From Streptomyces sp. CB01635 (lineage in GTDB: Bacteria; Actinomycetota; Actinomycetes; Streptomycetales; Streptomycetaceae), in NCBI RefSeq assembly GCF_002803065.1, contig NZ_NNBL01000001.1, forward strand, positions 98,734 through 162,733: 64,000 bases of DNA. Reading direction: 5' to 3'. Of this stretch, positions 33,178 to 42,077 are shown piece by piece (the stretch's first letter is position 1; each line of letters starts with the position of its first letter). The notes under the pieces are model-generated. The model was given only the letters and a program-made list of their open reading frames with translations. It searched no databases and was not told where the DNA came from. Both the position numbers and the translations under genes were made by a program.

Positions 33178-36000
33178 ATGCAGACCCCGTCGGACCGGCA
33201 CGCATACCCCGCCCACTGGGAAGCAGACGTGGTGCTGCGCGACGGCGGCACCGCGCGCATCAGGCCCATCACCATCGACGACGCCGAGCGGCTCACGAGC
33301 TACTACGAGCAGGTCTCCGACGAGTCGAAGTACTACCGCTTCTTCGCGCCGTACCCGCGCCTGTCCGCCAAGGACGTCCGGCGGTTCACCCATCACGACT
33401 ACGTGGACCGGGTGGGTCTCGCGGCCACTGTGGGCGGCGAGTTCATCGCGACTGTGCGCTACGACCGCATCAACGCCCAGGGAATGCCCGCCTCCGCCCC
33501 CGCCGACGAGGCCGAGGTCGCCTTCCTCGTGCAGGACGCCCACCAGGGCCGGGGCGTCGCGTCCGCGCTCCTGGAGCACATCGCCGCCGTCGCCCGTGAG
33601 CGCGGCATCCGCCGCTTCGCCGCCGAGGTGCTGCCCGCCAACACCAAGATGATCAAGGTGTTCACGGACGCCGGATACACCCAGAAGCGCCACTTCGAGG
33701 ACGGCGTCGTCCGCCTGGAGTTCGACCTCGAACCCACCGAGGCCTCGCTCGCCGTGCAGCGCGCCCGCGAGCAGCGCGCCGAGGCCCGCTCGGTGCACCG
33801 GCTCCTCGCCCCCGGCTCCGTCGCCGTCATCGGCGCGGGCCGCACGCCCGGCGGAGTCGGCCGCAGCGTCCTCGACAACCTCCGCGACGCCGGGTTCACC
33901 GGCCGCCTCCACGCCGTGAACAAGGCGTTCCCCGACGACCTGAGCGACCTCGACGGCGTCCCCGCCCACCGCTCCGTCCACGACATCGACGCCGACGAGC
34001 CCGTCGACCTGGCCGTCGTCGCGGTTCCCGCGGAGCAGGTCCCCGACGTCGTCGCCGAATGCGGCGAGCGTGGCGTGCAGGGGATCGTCGTCGTCTCCGC
34101 CGGATACGCCGAGTCCGGCAGCGAGGGCCGCGCCCGCCAGCGCGAACTGGTGCGCCAGGCCCGCTCGTACGGCATGCGCCTCATCGGGCCGAACGCCTTC
34201 GGCGTCATCAACACCTCGCCCGAGGTGCGGCTCAACGCGTCGCTCGCGCCCGAGATGCCGCGCGCGGGCCGCATGGGCCTGTTCGCCCAGTCCGGAGCCA
34301 TCGGTATCGCGCTGCTCGCCCGCCTCCAGCGGCGCGGCGGCGGCGTGACCGGAGTGACAGGTGTGTCGACGTTCGTCTCCGCCGGCAACCGCGCGGACGT
34401 GTCCGGGAACGACGTACTCCAGTACTGGTACGACGACCCCGACACGGACGTCGCCCTGATGTACCTCGAATCCATCGGCAACCCGCGCAAGTTCACCCGC
34501 CTCGCCCGCCGCACGGCCGCCGCGAAGCCTCTCGTCGTGGTGCAGGGCGCCCGGCACAGTGGCATCGCGCCCCTCGGCCACGCCGTCCGCGCCACGCGCC
34601 TGCCGTACGCCACCGTCTCCGCCCTGCTGCGCCAGGCGGGTGTCATCCGCGTGGAGACCATCACCGAACTCGTCGACACCGGCCTGCTGCTGGCCCGCCA
34701 GCCCCTCCCGCCGGGCCCCCGCGTGGCGATCCTCGGGAACTCGGAGTCGCTCGGCCTCCTCACGTACGACGTCTGCCTCGCCGAGGGCCTGCGGCCGAAG
34801 CCGCCGCGGGACCTGACGACCGCGGCGTCCGCCGAGGACTTCCACGCGGCGCTCACGGAGGCGCTCGCGGACGACAAATGCGACGCGGTCGTCGTCACGG
34901 CCATGCCCGCGGTGGGGGAGTCGACCGCCGAGGACGCGGCGCTCGCCGAGGCGCTCAGCTCGGCCGCCGCCGGGACCCCCACCAAGCCGGTCCTGGTCGT
35001 GCACGTCGAGCTCGGCGGCCTCGCCGAGGCGCTCTCCGCGGCCACCAGCACCGGCCCGCGCGCGCTCGCCAAGACCCCGGGCGGCCCCCCGGCCGGACGC
35101 CCGCCCACGGACGAGCCCGCCCCCACGCCCGCGCTCATCCCCGCCTACCCCGCGGCCGAGCGCGCCGTCCACGCCCTCGCCGAAGCCGTCAAGTACGCCC
35201 AGTGGCGGCGCGACGCCGCGGAGCCCGGCAAGGTCCCCGAGTACGACGGCATCGACGAGACGGGTGCCGCCGAGCTCATCACCGCGCTTCTCTCGAAGGA
35301 CGACGACCCGCGCGGCGCCGAGCTCGCCCCCGAGGACGCCCGCGCCCTCCTCGCCCGCTACGGCATCGACGTACGGCAGACCCTGCCCGCCCCCGGACCC
35401 GACGAGGCGGCCGCCGCCGCGCGCACTCTCGGCTACCCCGTCGCCCTCAAGACGACCGCCCCGCACCTGCGCCACCGCGCCGACCTCGGAGGAGTACGCC
35501 TCGACCTGGCGAACGAGGAGGAGCTGCGCCGCGCCTACGAAGAGCTGTCCGAAACGCTCGGCAAGCCCGAGGAGCTGCGGCCCGTCGTCCAGGCCATGGC
35601 ACCCCGAGGCGTCGACACCGTCGTCCGCGCGGTCATCGATCCGGCCGCAGGCGCGGTGCTCTCCTTCGGGCTCGCCGGCGCCGCCTCCGAGCTGCTCGGC
35701 GACACCGCGCACCGGCTGATTCCGGTCACCGACCGGGACGCCCAGTCGATCGTCAGGGGCATCAAGACCGCGCCCCTGCTCTTCGGCTGGCGCGGCTCCG
35801 CGCCCGTCGACACGGCCGCGCTCGAGGAGGTGCTGCAACGGGTCTCGCGGCTCGTGGACGACCACCCCGAGGTCGTCGCCGTCTCCCTGGAGCCCGTCGT
35901 CGTCGCCCAGAGAGGCCTGTCGGTCCTCGGCGCCTCGATACGGCTCGCCCCGCCGCCCGTCCGCGACGACCTCGGCCCGCGCACCCTGCCCGCGTACTGA
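33178..36000 (+). CDS. GNAT acetyltransferase fused to ADP-forming acyl-CoA synthetase-like domains (Pat-type)
   Basis: A 940-residue multidomain protein. Residues 20-185 are a GNAT domain ([15 protein letters not shown], and acetyl-CoA site [15 protein letters not shown]). Then come the CoA-binding Rossmann domain ([20 protein letters not shown]), succinyl-CoA-ligase-like domains ([31 protein letters not shown]) and an ATP-grasp domain ([20 protein letters not shown] onward). This GNAT-first order is that of actinobacterial Pat protein lysine acetyltransferases, which control acyl-CoA synthetases. The segment where active NDP-forming synthetases carry SHTG reads [11 protein letters not shown], suggesting the synthetase part is degenerate and may act as a sensor. 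A TACGCT hexamer ends six bases before ATG 33178, so the mRNA is probably leaderless. Confidence 0.88.
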   Translation: MQTPSDRHAYPAHWEADVVLRDGGTARIRPITIDDAERLTSYYEQVSDESKYYRFFAPYPRLSAKDVRRFTHHDYVDRVGLAATVGGEFIATVRYDRINAQGMPASAPADEAEVAFLVQDAHQGRGVASALLEHIAAVARERGIRRFAAEVLPANTKMIKVFTDAGYTQKRHFEDGVVRLEFDLEPTEASLAVQRAREQRAEARSVHRLLAPGSVAVIGAGRTPGGVGRSVLDNLRDAGFTGRLHAVNKAFPDDLSDLDGVPAHRSVHDIDADEPVDLAVVAVPAEQVPDVVAECGERGVQGIVVVSAGYAESGSEGRARQRELVRQARSYGMRLIGPNAFGVINTSPEVRLNASLAPEMPRAGRMGLFAQSGAIGIALLARLQRRGGGVTGVTGVSTFVSAGNRADVSGNDVLQYWYDDPDTDVALMYLESIGNPRKFTRLARRTAAAKPLVVVQGARHSGIAPLGHAVRATRLPYATVSALLRQAGVIRVETITELVDTGLLLARQPLPPGPRVAILGNSESLGLLTYDVCLAEGLRPKPPRDLTTAASAEDFHAALTEALADDKCDAVVVTAMPAVGESTAEDAALAEALSSAAAGTPTKPVLVVHVELGGLAEALSAATSTGPRALAKTPGGPPAGRPPTDEPAPTPALIPAYPAAERAVHALAEAVKYAQWRRDAAEPGKVPEYDGIDETGAAELITALLSKDDDPRGAELAPEDARALLARYGIDVRQTLPAPGPDEAAAAARTLGYPVALKTTAPHLRHRADLGGVRLDLANEEELRRAYEELSETLGKPEELRPVVQAMAPRGVDTVVRAVIDPAAGAVLSFGLAGAASELLGDTAHRLIPVTDRDAQSIVRGIKTAPLLFGWRGSAPVDTAALEEVLQRVSRLVDDHPEVVAVSLEPVVVAQRGLSVLGASIRLAPPPVRDDLGPRTLPAY

Positions 36001-36093
36001 GCAGACCGGTGAGACGAGCCCCACATACGGGTGTTTTCCGCACCCGTCCACAGGCGCACCGCGAGCCCCCCGCCGGGCTTTAGGATGGGTCCC

Positions 36094-36681
36094 ATGGCCA
36101 AGACCAGTACGACGACCCAAGGGCTTCGAGCGGCGATCGAGCGCAGCGGCTACTACCCGGCCCTCGTGGCCGAGGCGGTGGAGGCCGCGGTCGGCGGCGA
36201 ACCCATCGGGTCGTATCTGGTCCACCAGGAGACCACCTTCGACTCGAACGAGGTCCGCAGGCACGTCACCGTGCTCGTCCTCACCGGCACCCGCTTCATC
36301 GTCAGCCACACCGACGAGCAGGCCGCCGACGACACGTCGCCGACGCCGTACGCCACGACGTCCACCGAGTCCGTGAAGCTCGGCCGGATCTCGTCGGTCG
36401 TGCTCAGCCGCGTCGTCGCCAACCCGGAGAAGTACGTTCCGGGCACCCTGCCCCGCGAGGTCGTCCTGACCATTGGCTGGGGCGCCGTCGCCCGCATCGA
36501 CCTGGAGCCCGCGGCCTGCGGCGACCCCAACTGCGAGGCGGACCACGGGTACACGGGCAGCTCGACGGCCGACGACCTGAGCCTGCGCGTCAGCGAGACC
36601 GGGGACGGTCCCGACACCGTCCGTCAGACCCTCGCCTTCGCCCAGTCCCTGTCCGAGGCCACCGCGGCGACCGCGCGCTGA
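36094..36681 (+). CDS. DUF5998 family protein
   Basis: A 195-residue protein of the actinobacterial DUF5998 type. It starts MAKTSTTTQGLRAAIERSGYYP at ATG 36094; TAGGAT at 36081-36086 lies seven bases upstream, the geometry of a leaderless transcript. The centre has a beta-rich domain (VTVLVLTGTRFIVSHTDEQ, SVKLGRISSVVLSRVVANP), and CGDPNCEADHGYTG may bind a metal. Function is unknown. Its stop overlaps the next start (TGATG), so it forms an operon with the phosphodiesterase-like gene. Confidence 0.8.
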   Translation: MAKTSTTTQGLRAAIERSGYYPALVAEAVEAAVGGEPIGSYLVHQETTFDSNEVRRHVTVLVLTGTRFIVSHTDEQAADDTSPTPYATTSTESVKLGRISSVVLSRVVANPEKYVPGTLPREVVLTIGWGAVARIDLEPAACGDPNCEADHGYTGSSTADDLSLRVSETGDGPDTVRQTLAFAQSLSEATAATAR

Positions 36682-37868
36682 TGGCCATGCCCAGCTGGGA
36701 CGACGTGGAGCCGCTCGCCGTCCGGTCCGCTCCCGTGCCCGAGTACGGCGCCGGCTCCCTCGCCGACCTGCTGCCCACCCTCGGCTCCCACCTGGGGGTC
36801 CCCGACTGCGCTCCGGCGATACCCGAGCTCGCGCCCGCCGACCGCGCGTGCGTGTTCCTGATCGACGGGCTCGGCTGGCAGCAGCTCCAGGCCCATCCCG
36901 ACGAGGCGCCGTTCCTGACCTCGCTCCTCGCGTCCTCGCGCGGCGGCACGGGCCGCCCGATCACCGCGGGCTACCCGGCGACCACCGCGACCTCGCTCGC
37001 CTCCGTCGGCACGGGCCTGCCGCCCGGCGCGCACGGGCTGCCCGGCTACACGGTCCGTAACCCGGACACCGGCGAGCTGATGAACCAGCTCCGCTGGATC
37101 CCCTGGACCCAGCCACACGTCTGGCAGCCGTACCCGACGATCTTCCAGCGCGCCCACGAGGCCGGGGTGCACACCGCGCAGGTCTCCGCCCCCGCGTTCG
37201 AGTCGACCCCTCTCACGAAGATCGCCCTCAGCGGCGGCACCTTCCGCGGGCGCCTCTCCGGCGAGGACCGCATGGACCTGGCCGCGGAGCAACTGGCGGC
37301 GGGCGACCGGTCGTTGGTGTACACGTACTACAGCGAGGTCGACGGCAAGGGTCACCGCTTCGGCGTCGACTCCGACCCGTGGCGCGGCCAGCTCATGTAC
37401 GTCGACCGCCTCGCCCAGCGCCTCGCCGAGCAGCTCCCGCCGCGCAGCGCCCTCTACATCACGGCCGACCACGGCATGATCGACATCCCGTTCGACGAGC
37501 AGTCCCGCATCGACTTCGACGAGGACTGGGAGCTGCGCGCAGGCGTCGCCCTCCTCGGCGGCGAGGGCCGCGCCCGCCACGTCTACGCGGTGCCGGGCGC
37601 CGAGTCCGATGTCCTGACCGTGTGGCGAGAGGTGCTCGGCGAGCAGTTCTGGATCGCGAGCCGGGACGAGGCGATCGAGGCGGGCTGGTTCGGCCCGCAG
37701 ATCGACGAGCGGGTCTACGCGCGCCTGGGCGACGTCATCGCGGCCGCCCACGACGACGTGGTGATCATCGCCTCGGAGCGGGAGCCCAAGGAGTCGGCCA
37801 TGGTCGGCAACCACGGCTCGATGACCCCCGCCGAGCAGCTCGTACCGCTGCTCGAAGTACGCTCCTGA
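36681..37868 (+). CDS. Alkaline phosphatase superfamily protein (nucleotide pyrophosphatase/phosphodiesterase type)
   Basis: A 395-residue hydrolase. Family metal and nucleophile residues are seen: Asp in FLIDGLGW, probable Thr nucleophile in YPATTATSLASVG, Asp/His in YSEVDGKGHRFG, Asp/His in TADHGMID and His in GNHGSMTP. These match two-zinc phosphodiesterases of the NPP group. There is no signal peptide, so it appears cytoplasmic. ATG 36681 uses the last base of the preceding stop codon. The substrate is unknown. Thymidine kinase follows 37 bp later and may be in the same transcript. Confidence 0.9.
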   Translation: MAMPSWDDVEPLAVRSAPVPEYGAGSLADLLPTLGSHLGVPDCAPAIPELAPADRACVFLIDGLGWQQLQAHPDEAPFLTSLLASSRGGTGRPITAGYPATTATSLASVGTGLPPGAHGLPGYTVRNPDTGELMNQLRWIPWTQPHVWQPYPTIFQRAHEAGVHTAQVSAPAFESTPLTKIALSGGTFRGRLSGEDRMDLAAEQLAAGDRSLVYTYYSEVDGKGHRFGVDSDPWRGQLMYVDRLAQRLAEQLPPRSALYITADHGMIDIPFDEQSRIDFDEDWELRAGVALLGGEGRARHVYAVPGAESDVLTVWREVLGEQFWIASRDEAIEAGWFGPQIDERVYARLGDVIAAAHDDVVIIASEREPKESAMVGNHGSMTPAEQLVPLLEVRS

Positions 37869-37905
37869 TCGTCCCCCACCATCGCGGAAAGGCCCTCAAC
37901 TCCCC

Positions 37906-38556
37906 ATGCCCGAGCTTGTGTTCTTCTCCGGAACGATGGACTGCGGAAAGAGCACCCTGGCTCTCCAGATAGAGCACAACCGCTCGGCACGCGGCCTCAA
38001 GGGCATGATCCTCACGCGCGACGACCGGGCCGGTGAGGGGAAGCTCTCCTCGCGCCTCGGCCTCGTCACCGACGCCGTCGAGGTGGCCGACGACCTCGAC
38101 GTGTACGCGTACGTCGTCGACCAGCTGTCCCAGGGCGGCCGCGTGGACTACGTCATCGCGGACGAGGCGCAGTTCCTCGCGCCCGAACAGATCGACCAGC
38201 TCGCCCGCGTCGTCGACGACCTCGGCCTCGACGTCTACGCCTTCGGCATCACGACCGACTTCCGGTCCAAGCTGTTCCCCGGCTCCCAGCGCCTGGTCGA
38301 ACTGGCCGACCGCGTCGAGGTCCTCCAGGTCGAGGCCCTGTGCTGGTGCGGCGCCCGCGCCACGCACAACGCCCGCACGGTGGGCGGCCGGATGGTCGTC
38401 GAGGGCGCCCAGGTCGTCGTCGGCGACGTGGACCGGAGCGACGACGAGGTCGGCTACGAGGTCCTCTGCCGACGCCACCACCGCAAGCGACTGACAAGCG
38501 CCACTGCGCACGCGGCGGCCCTGTCACCCGAAGTCCTGCCGATCGCCTCGGCCTGA
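37906..38556 (+). CDS. tdk: Thymidine kinase
   Basis: A 216-residue type II thymidine kinase that phosphorylates thymidine to dTMP for nucleotide salvage. The P-loop is FFSGTMDCGKSTLAL at the N-terminus, the Walker B-like segment and catalytic Glu are in VIADEAQFL, and the zinc-binding lasso region has CWCGARATHNAR with CRRHH further on. Length fits the family. It ends 6 bp from the convergent VOC-family gene, without room for a terminator. Confidence 0.95.
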   Translation: MPELVFFSGTMDCGKSTLALQIEHNRSARGLKGMILTRDDRAGEGKLSSRLGLVTDAVEVADDLDVYAYVVDQLSQGGRVDYVIADEAQFLAPEQIDQLARVVDDLGLDVYAFGITTDFRSKLFPGSQRLVELADRVEVLQVEALCWCGARATHNARTVGGRMVVEGAQVVVGDVDRSDDEVGYEVLCRRHHRKRLTSATAHAAALSPEVLPIASA

Positions 38557-38562
38557 GCTGTC

Positions 38563-39369
38563 TCAGGCATCCGTCAGGAGGCCCTGGTCCTCCTCGCGCG
38601 GCGCTGACCGTACGAGGGTGAACACCGCGCCCTCCGGGTCCGCGACCGTCGCCAGGCGGCCCTGGGAGCCGTCGCGTGCGGGCTTGAGGACGTGGCCGCC
38701 GAGCTCCTCGACCAGGGACACCGACTCGTCGACGTCCGCCACCTCGAAGTACGTCATCCAGTGCGCGCCCCGGTCGCGGGGGAGCGCCTGGCCCACGCCG
38801 TGCACCGATGCCACCGGGCTGCCGTTGAGGTGCAGCGTCAGATAGTCGAAGTCGGCGGAGACGACGGCCTCTTCCTCGTAGCCGAAGGCCGCCTCGTAGA
38901 ACTTGGCGACGCTCGCCGTCTCCTGGGTCACCAGCTCGTTCCACGCCGGCGCCCCCGGCACCCCGGTGAGCGCCATCCCCAGATGCTCCGCCGCCTGCCA
39001 GATGCCGAACACGGCGCCCGCCGGGTCCGACGCGATGGCCATCCGGCCCGCCTCCCCGGCGTCGAGCGGGCCGACGCCGACGGTGCCGCCGCAGTGGCGG
39101 ATGCTTTCGGCCGTGGCGTCCACGTCGTCCGAGGCGAGGTACGGGGTCCAGGCGACGGGCAGATGGCGGTCGGGCGGCATCTGCCCGATCCCGGCCACCT
39201 CATGGCCGTCGAGCAGGGCCCGCACGTAGGGGCCGAGCTGCTGCGGTCCCGGCCGGAACTCCCAGCCGAACAACGCCGCGTAGAACTCCTGGGTCGCCGC
39301 CATGCCGTGCACCATGAGACTCACCCAGCACGGGGTGCCCGGCGCGCGCCTGGCTGCTGCCTCGGTCAT
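38563..39369 (-). CDS. VOC superfamily (glyoxalase-fold) two-domain protein
   Basis: A 268-residue protein with two vicinal-oxygen-chelate modules: residues 10-130 (CWVSLMVHGMAATQEFYAALFGWEF) and 145-260 (NELVTQETASVAKFYEAAFGYE ... YFEVADVDESVSLVEELGG ... VADPEGAVFTLV). Each has the beta-alpha-beta-beta-beta repeat. Such proteins serve as hydroxylase-like or antibiotic-binding enzymes, and the role here is unassigned. ATG 39369 is nine bases after GAGGAG on the minus strand; a GTG two codons upstream is too close to that site. A 241-bp gap separates it from the divergent sulfurtransferase. Confidence 0.85.
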   Translation of the reverse strand: MTEAAARRAPGTPCWVSLMVHGMAATQEFYAALFGWEFRPGPQQLGPYVRALLDGHEVAGIGQMPPDRHLPVAWTPYLASDDVDATAESIRHCGGTVGVGPLDAGEAGRMAIASDPAGAVFGIWQAAEHLGMALTGVPGAPAWNELVTQETASVAKFYEAAFGYEEEAVVSADFDYLTLHLNGSPVASVHGVGQALPRDRGAHWMTYFEVADVDESVSLVEELGGHVLKPARDGSQGRLATVADPEGAVFTLVRSAPREEDQGLLTDA

Positions 39370-39619
39370 CGTCACTCTCTCCTCGGAACAAAATCACGTG
39401 TCGCAACGCGCCCGAGCTGATGGTGGCACTCCGTGCCGCGCGACGCCCATCGGCCGCGCCGCCCCGGCCGGATCCTCGCACGAGGATGCCCGGTGAGATG
39501 CCCGCATCCATTGCCGCGCCACGGCCTCGCGCTGTCCGGTCGGTCAACGCTCGGTAGTCGATCGTGCACGCTAGCCGACCGACGGCGCTCGGGCCAGAGC
39601 ATGAGCAAGGATGGCCCTC

Positions 39620-40474
39620 ATGAATGCCATCATCTCCGCAATCGAACTCGCGAGCGAGTCGACCGGCGTGGCCCCGCCGGTCATCCTCGACATCCGCTGG
39701 CAGCTGAGCGTGGCCAAGGCGGCGGGCGCCCCGGCCTTCGACGGACGGGCCGCATACGAGGCCGGGCACATCCCCGGCGCGGTCTACGTCGACCTCGACG
39801 CCGACCTCGCGGGACCGGCCGGAGCGGCAGGTCGGCACCCCCTCCCGGATGTGGCGTCCTTCGGCGCCGTGATGCGGCGGGCCGGCGTGTCGGCCGACCG
39901 GGACGTGGTCGTGTACGACGGCGGGCAGGGCTGGGCCGCCGCGCGCACCTGGTGGATGCTGCGCTGGACGGGTCACCCGTCCGTGCGAGTTCTCGACGGC
40001 GGCCTCGGTGCGTGGGAGGGCCCGCTGGAGACCGCGGTGCCGTCGCCCGTGCCGGGCACGTTCGAGCCCGCGCCGGGCGCAGTGGCGCTCCTGGACGCCG
40101 ACGGCGCGGCCGCGCTGGCGCGTTCGGGGATCCTGCTCGACGCCCGCGCCGCCGAGCGCTACCGGGGCGACGTGGAGCCGATCGACCGCGTCGGCGGTCA
40201 CATCCCGGGCGCGGTGTCCGCGCCGACGTCGGAGAACGTGGCGCAGGACGGCCGGTTCCTGCCCGCCGACGCGCTCGCCTCCCGCTTCAAGTCCCTTGGC
40301 GCGTCCGGGGATTCGGGCGAGGTCGGCGTGTACTGCGGCTCCGGCGTCTCGGGCGCCCACGAGGTGCTCGCCCTCGCGGTCGCGGGCATCGACGCGGCGC
40401 TGTACGTCGGTTCGTGGTCCGAGTGGTCCTCGGACGAGTCACGCCCCGTCGCGACCGGCCCCGAGCCGCAGTAG
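39620..40474 (+). CDS. Thiosulfate/3-mercaptopyruvate sulfurtransferase (rhodanese, two domains)
   Basis: A 284-residue tandem rhodanese. The first domain has VILDIRWQL and AGHIPGAVYVDLD; the second ends with the catalytic loop VYCGSGVSG, where Cys carries the persulfide and the CGSGV pattern fits thiosulfate/mercaptopyruvate sulfurtransferases. ATG 39620 is favoured because AAGGA lies eight bases upstream; ATG 39611, three codons earlier, sits inside that site. Cytoplasmic. It may act in sulfur transfer or cyanide handling. A strong hairpin follows. Confidence 0.92.
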   Translation: MNAIISAIELASESTGVAPPVILDIRWQLSVAKAAGAPAFDGRAAYEAGHIPGAVYVDLDADLAGPAGAAGRHPLPDVASFGAVMRRAGVSADRDVVVYDGGQGWAAARTWWMLRWTGHPSVRVLDGGLGAWEGPLETAVPSPVPGTFEPAPGAVALLDADGAAALARSGILLDARAAERYRGDVEPIDRVGGHIPGAVSAPTSENVAQDGRFLPADALASRFKSLGASGDSGEVGVYCGSGVSGAHEVLALAVAGIDAALYVGSWSEWSSDESRPVATGPEPQ

Positions 40475-40496
40475 GGCTTCGGCAGGTGAGTACGCG

Positions 40497-40526
40497 AGAG
40501 GCCCGCGCCGATGGGCGCGGGCCTCT
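40497..40526. terminator. Convergent terminator, sulfurtransferase / sepH
   Basis: Perfect 13-bp arms 40497-40509 and 40514-40526 with a 4-nt loop between two convergent genes. Confidence 0.88.
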
Positions 40527-40544
40527 TCTGCGTACCGCTTGCGG

Positions 40545-41615
40545 CTAGTCCTGCTTCTTGCGGCGCGTGCCGAAGACGATCTCGTCCCAGCTCGGCACGG
40601 CCGCGCGCCGTCCGGGACGGACTCCGTCGGCCTCGGCCTGGCGGTCGGTGGTGCCGGTGAGGCGGTCCCGGTGTCCCGCGACGCTGCGCGGCATGAGGAC
40701 GTCCGCGTAGGCGGAACCCGCTCCCGCGGACGCGGCGGGCGCCGGGGGCTCCTCCGCCTCGGCGGGCTCCGGCTCGTCCGTGACGGGATCGGGCGCGGGC
40801 ACCGTGGGGCGCTCGGGGACCACGATGTCGCCGCGGTAGCTGGGTACGGCTTCCAGAAGGCTGGTCAGCGAGTCACGCTCGGCGGCGGAGACGGCCGCCG
40901 GGCTCTCCTCGGTGATCTCCGGTGCGGGGGCCGGCAGCGTGGGGCGCTCCAACTGCCGGTCGAGGGCCCGGTCGAGCGGGCGGTCGCGGGGCAGCCTCGC
41001 GATGCGCGGCACGAACGGAAAGCTGGGTTCCGGCGTGGCGATGTCGTCGGTCTCACCGATGAGCGAGCGGGCCTCGTCGTCGACGGCCTGGACGAGCCGC
41101 CGGGGCGGGTCGTACGTCCAGCTCGCCGAGTGCGGCTCACCCGCGACCAGGTAGACGAGCAGGACCTCCCAGGTGCCGTCGTCGCGGCGCCACGAGTCCC
41201 ACTGGACGGTCTCCTTGTCGGCGCCGCGCAGCACCAGACGCTCCTGCACCGCCTCGCCGAGCTGGGGGCCCGCGTTCTCGCCGGGACGGCGTACAGGGGT
41301 CTTCCTGGCGCGCTCGGCCATGAAGGCGCGCTCCGCGAGGACAGGGCCCTCGAAGCGGCGGACGCGGTCGACGGGGATGCCGGCGAGCTGGGCCACCTCC
41401 TCGGCGGAGGCACCGGCACGTATGCGCGCCTGAATGTCGCGGGGGCGGAGATGGCTCTCCACCTCGATCTCGATCTGGCCGAGGCGCGGACGGTCGCCGC
41501 GCACGGCGGCCCGGAGGCGCTCATCGATCGGAAGCGTGTACTCCGTGCTGTCCGCAGCCTTCAGCACCAGCCGTGTGCCGTCGTTAGAGACGGCCACGAC
41601 ACGCAGTTCGGGCAT
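40545..41615 (-). CDS. sepH: SepH, actinobacterial cell division protein (DUF3071)
   Basis: A 356-residue protein recognised by its N-terminal DUF3071 domain: MPELRVVAVSNDGTRLVLKAADSTEY, IDERLRAAVRGD, and the HTH-like RPRDIQARIRAGASAEEVAQLAGIP followed by VRRFEGPVLAERAFMAERAR. SepH of Streptomyces binds and stimulates assembly of FtsZ at sporulation and vegetative septa; the N-terminal region carries the HTH-like motif. The C-terminal half is proline/acidic and disordered, ending with a conserved basic patch (PSWDEIVFGTRRKKQD). ATG 41615 follows GGGAGG. Together with whiH it makes this window relevant to sporulation septation. Confidence 0.93.
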   Translation of the reverse strand: MPELRVVAVSNDGTRLVLKAADSTEYTLPIDERLRAAVRGDRPRLGQIEIEVESHLRPRDIQARIRAGASAEEVAQLAGIPVDRVRRFEGPVLAERAFMAERARKTPVRRPGENAGPQLGEAVQERLVLRGADKETVQWDSWRRDDGTWEVLLVYLVAGEPHSASWTYDPPRRLVQAVDDEARSLIGETDDIATPEPSFPFVPRIARLPRDRPLDRALDRQLERPTLPAPAPEITEESPAAVSAAERDSLTSLLEAVPSYRGDIVVPERPTVPAPDPVTDEPEPAEAEEPPAPAASAGAGSAYADVLMPRSVAGHRDRLTGTTDRQAEADGVRPGRRAAVPSWDEIVFGTRRKKQD

Positions 41616-42077
41616 GGGGACCTCCCGGGTGGTGCCTGCCGACGTCACGTGCGTCGCTGCTTCCGCTAGTCGAGTGTGGCCTGCCCGGGTGCAGCCTGCC
41701 ACAACCTTGCCGAGTTGCCCGGCGTGTCGGGCATGGGCCCTGGATCGCCGTTATGGCACGGTTACCTGTTCGCAACGCTAAGTGACCGAGCTCGTCACCC
41801 TGTGCAACGAACCCCCTCCCGGCGGTCCTGGAAGGCCCCGGGCGCCCTGACGGGAGACCGGACCCAGGGCTCGCAACGGTACTCCATTCGGGCCACTCGG
41901 GTGGACCGGCACGCCATCGAAGTTCTCATGGGGGACGGGAGTTGAGTACGGGGCGTCCCTCGTTCGGGGTTCATGGACGTGGCGTGCTTCACGAAATCCC
42001 CAGAAACGGAACTAATCACTTCGTCCATCCGTCCCTTTCTCGTGAAGTAAGTCGAGAAAGGCAGGCAAGGGTCGGAG
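41616..42077. promoter_or_regulatory. Divergent region between sepH and the TQLL-repeat gene
   Basis: 462 bp without a supported gene. A perfect 9-bp hairpin (arms 42034-42042 and 42053-42061) ends 16 bases before the start at 42078. GGAAC at 42008-42012 followed after 17 nt by CGTC resembles an ECF-sigma promoter, low confidence. No tRNA or small RNA was recognised. Confidence 0.4.

Noticed and set aside
32719..36546. Very long minus-strand open frame opposite the GNAT-acyl-CoA synthetase gene
   Set aside because: It is a GC-bias shadow of the plus-strand gene; only its last 93 codons (ptsH) show real protein motifs.
41676..42077. Small gene or tRNA between sepH and the TQLL gene
   Set aside because: Open frames there show no ribosome binding site or family motifs, and no cloverleaf could be drawn.
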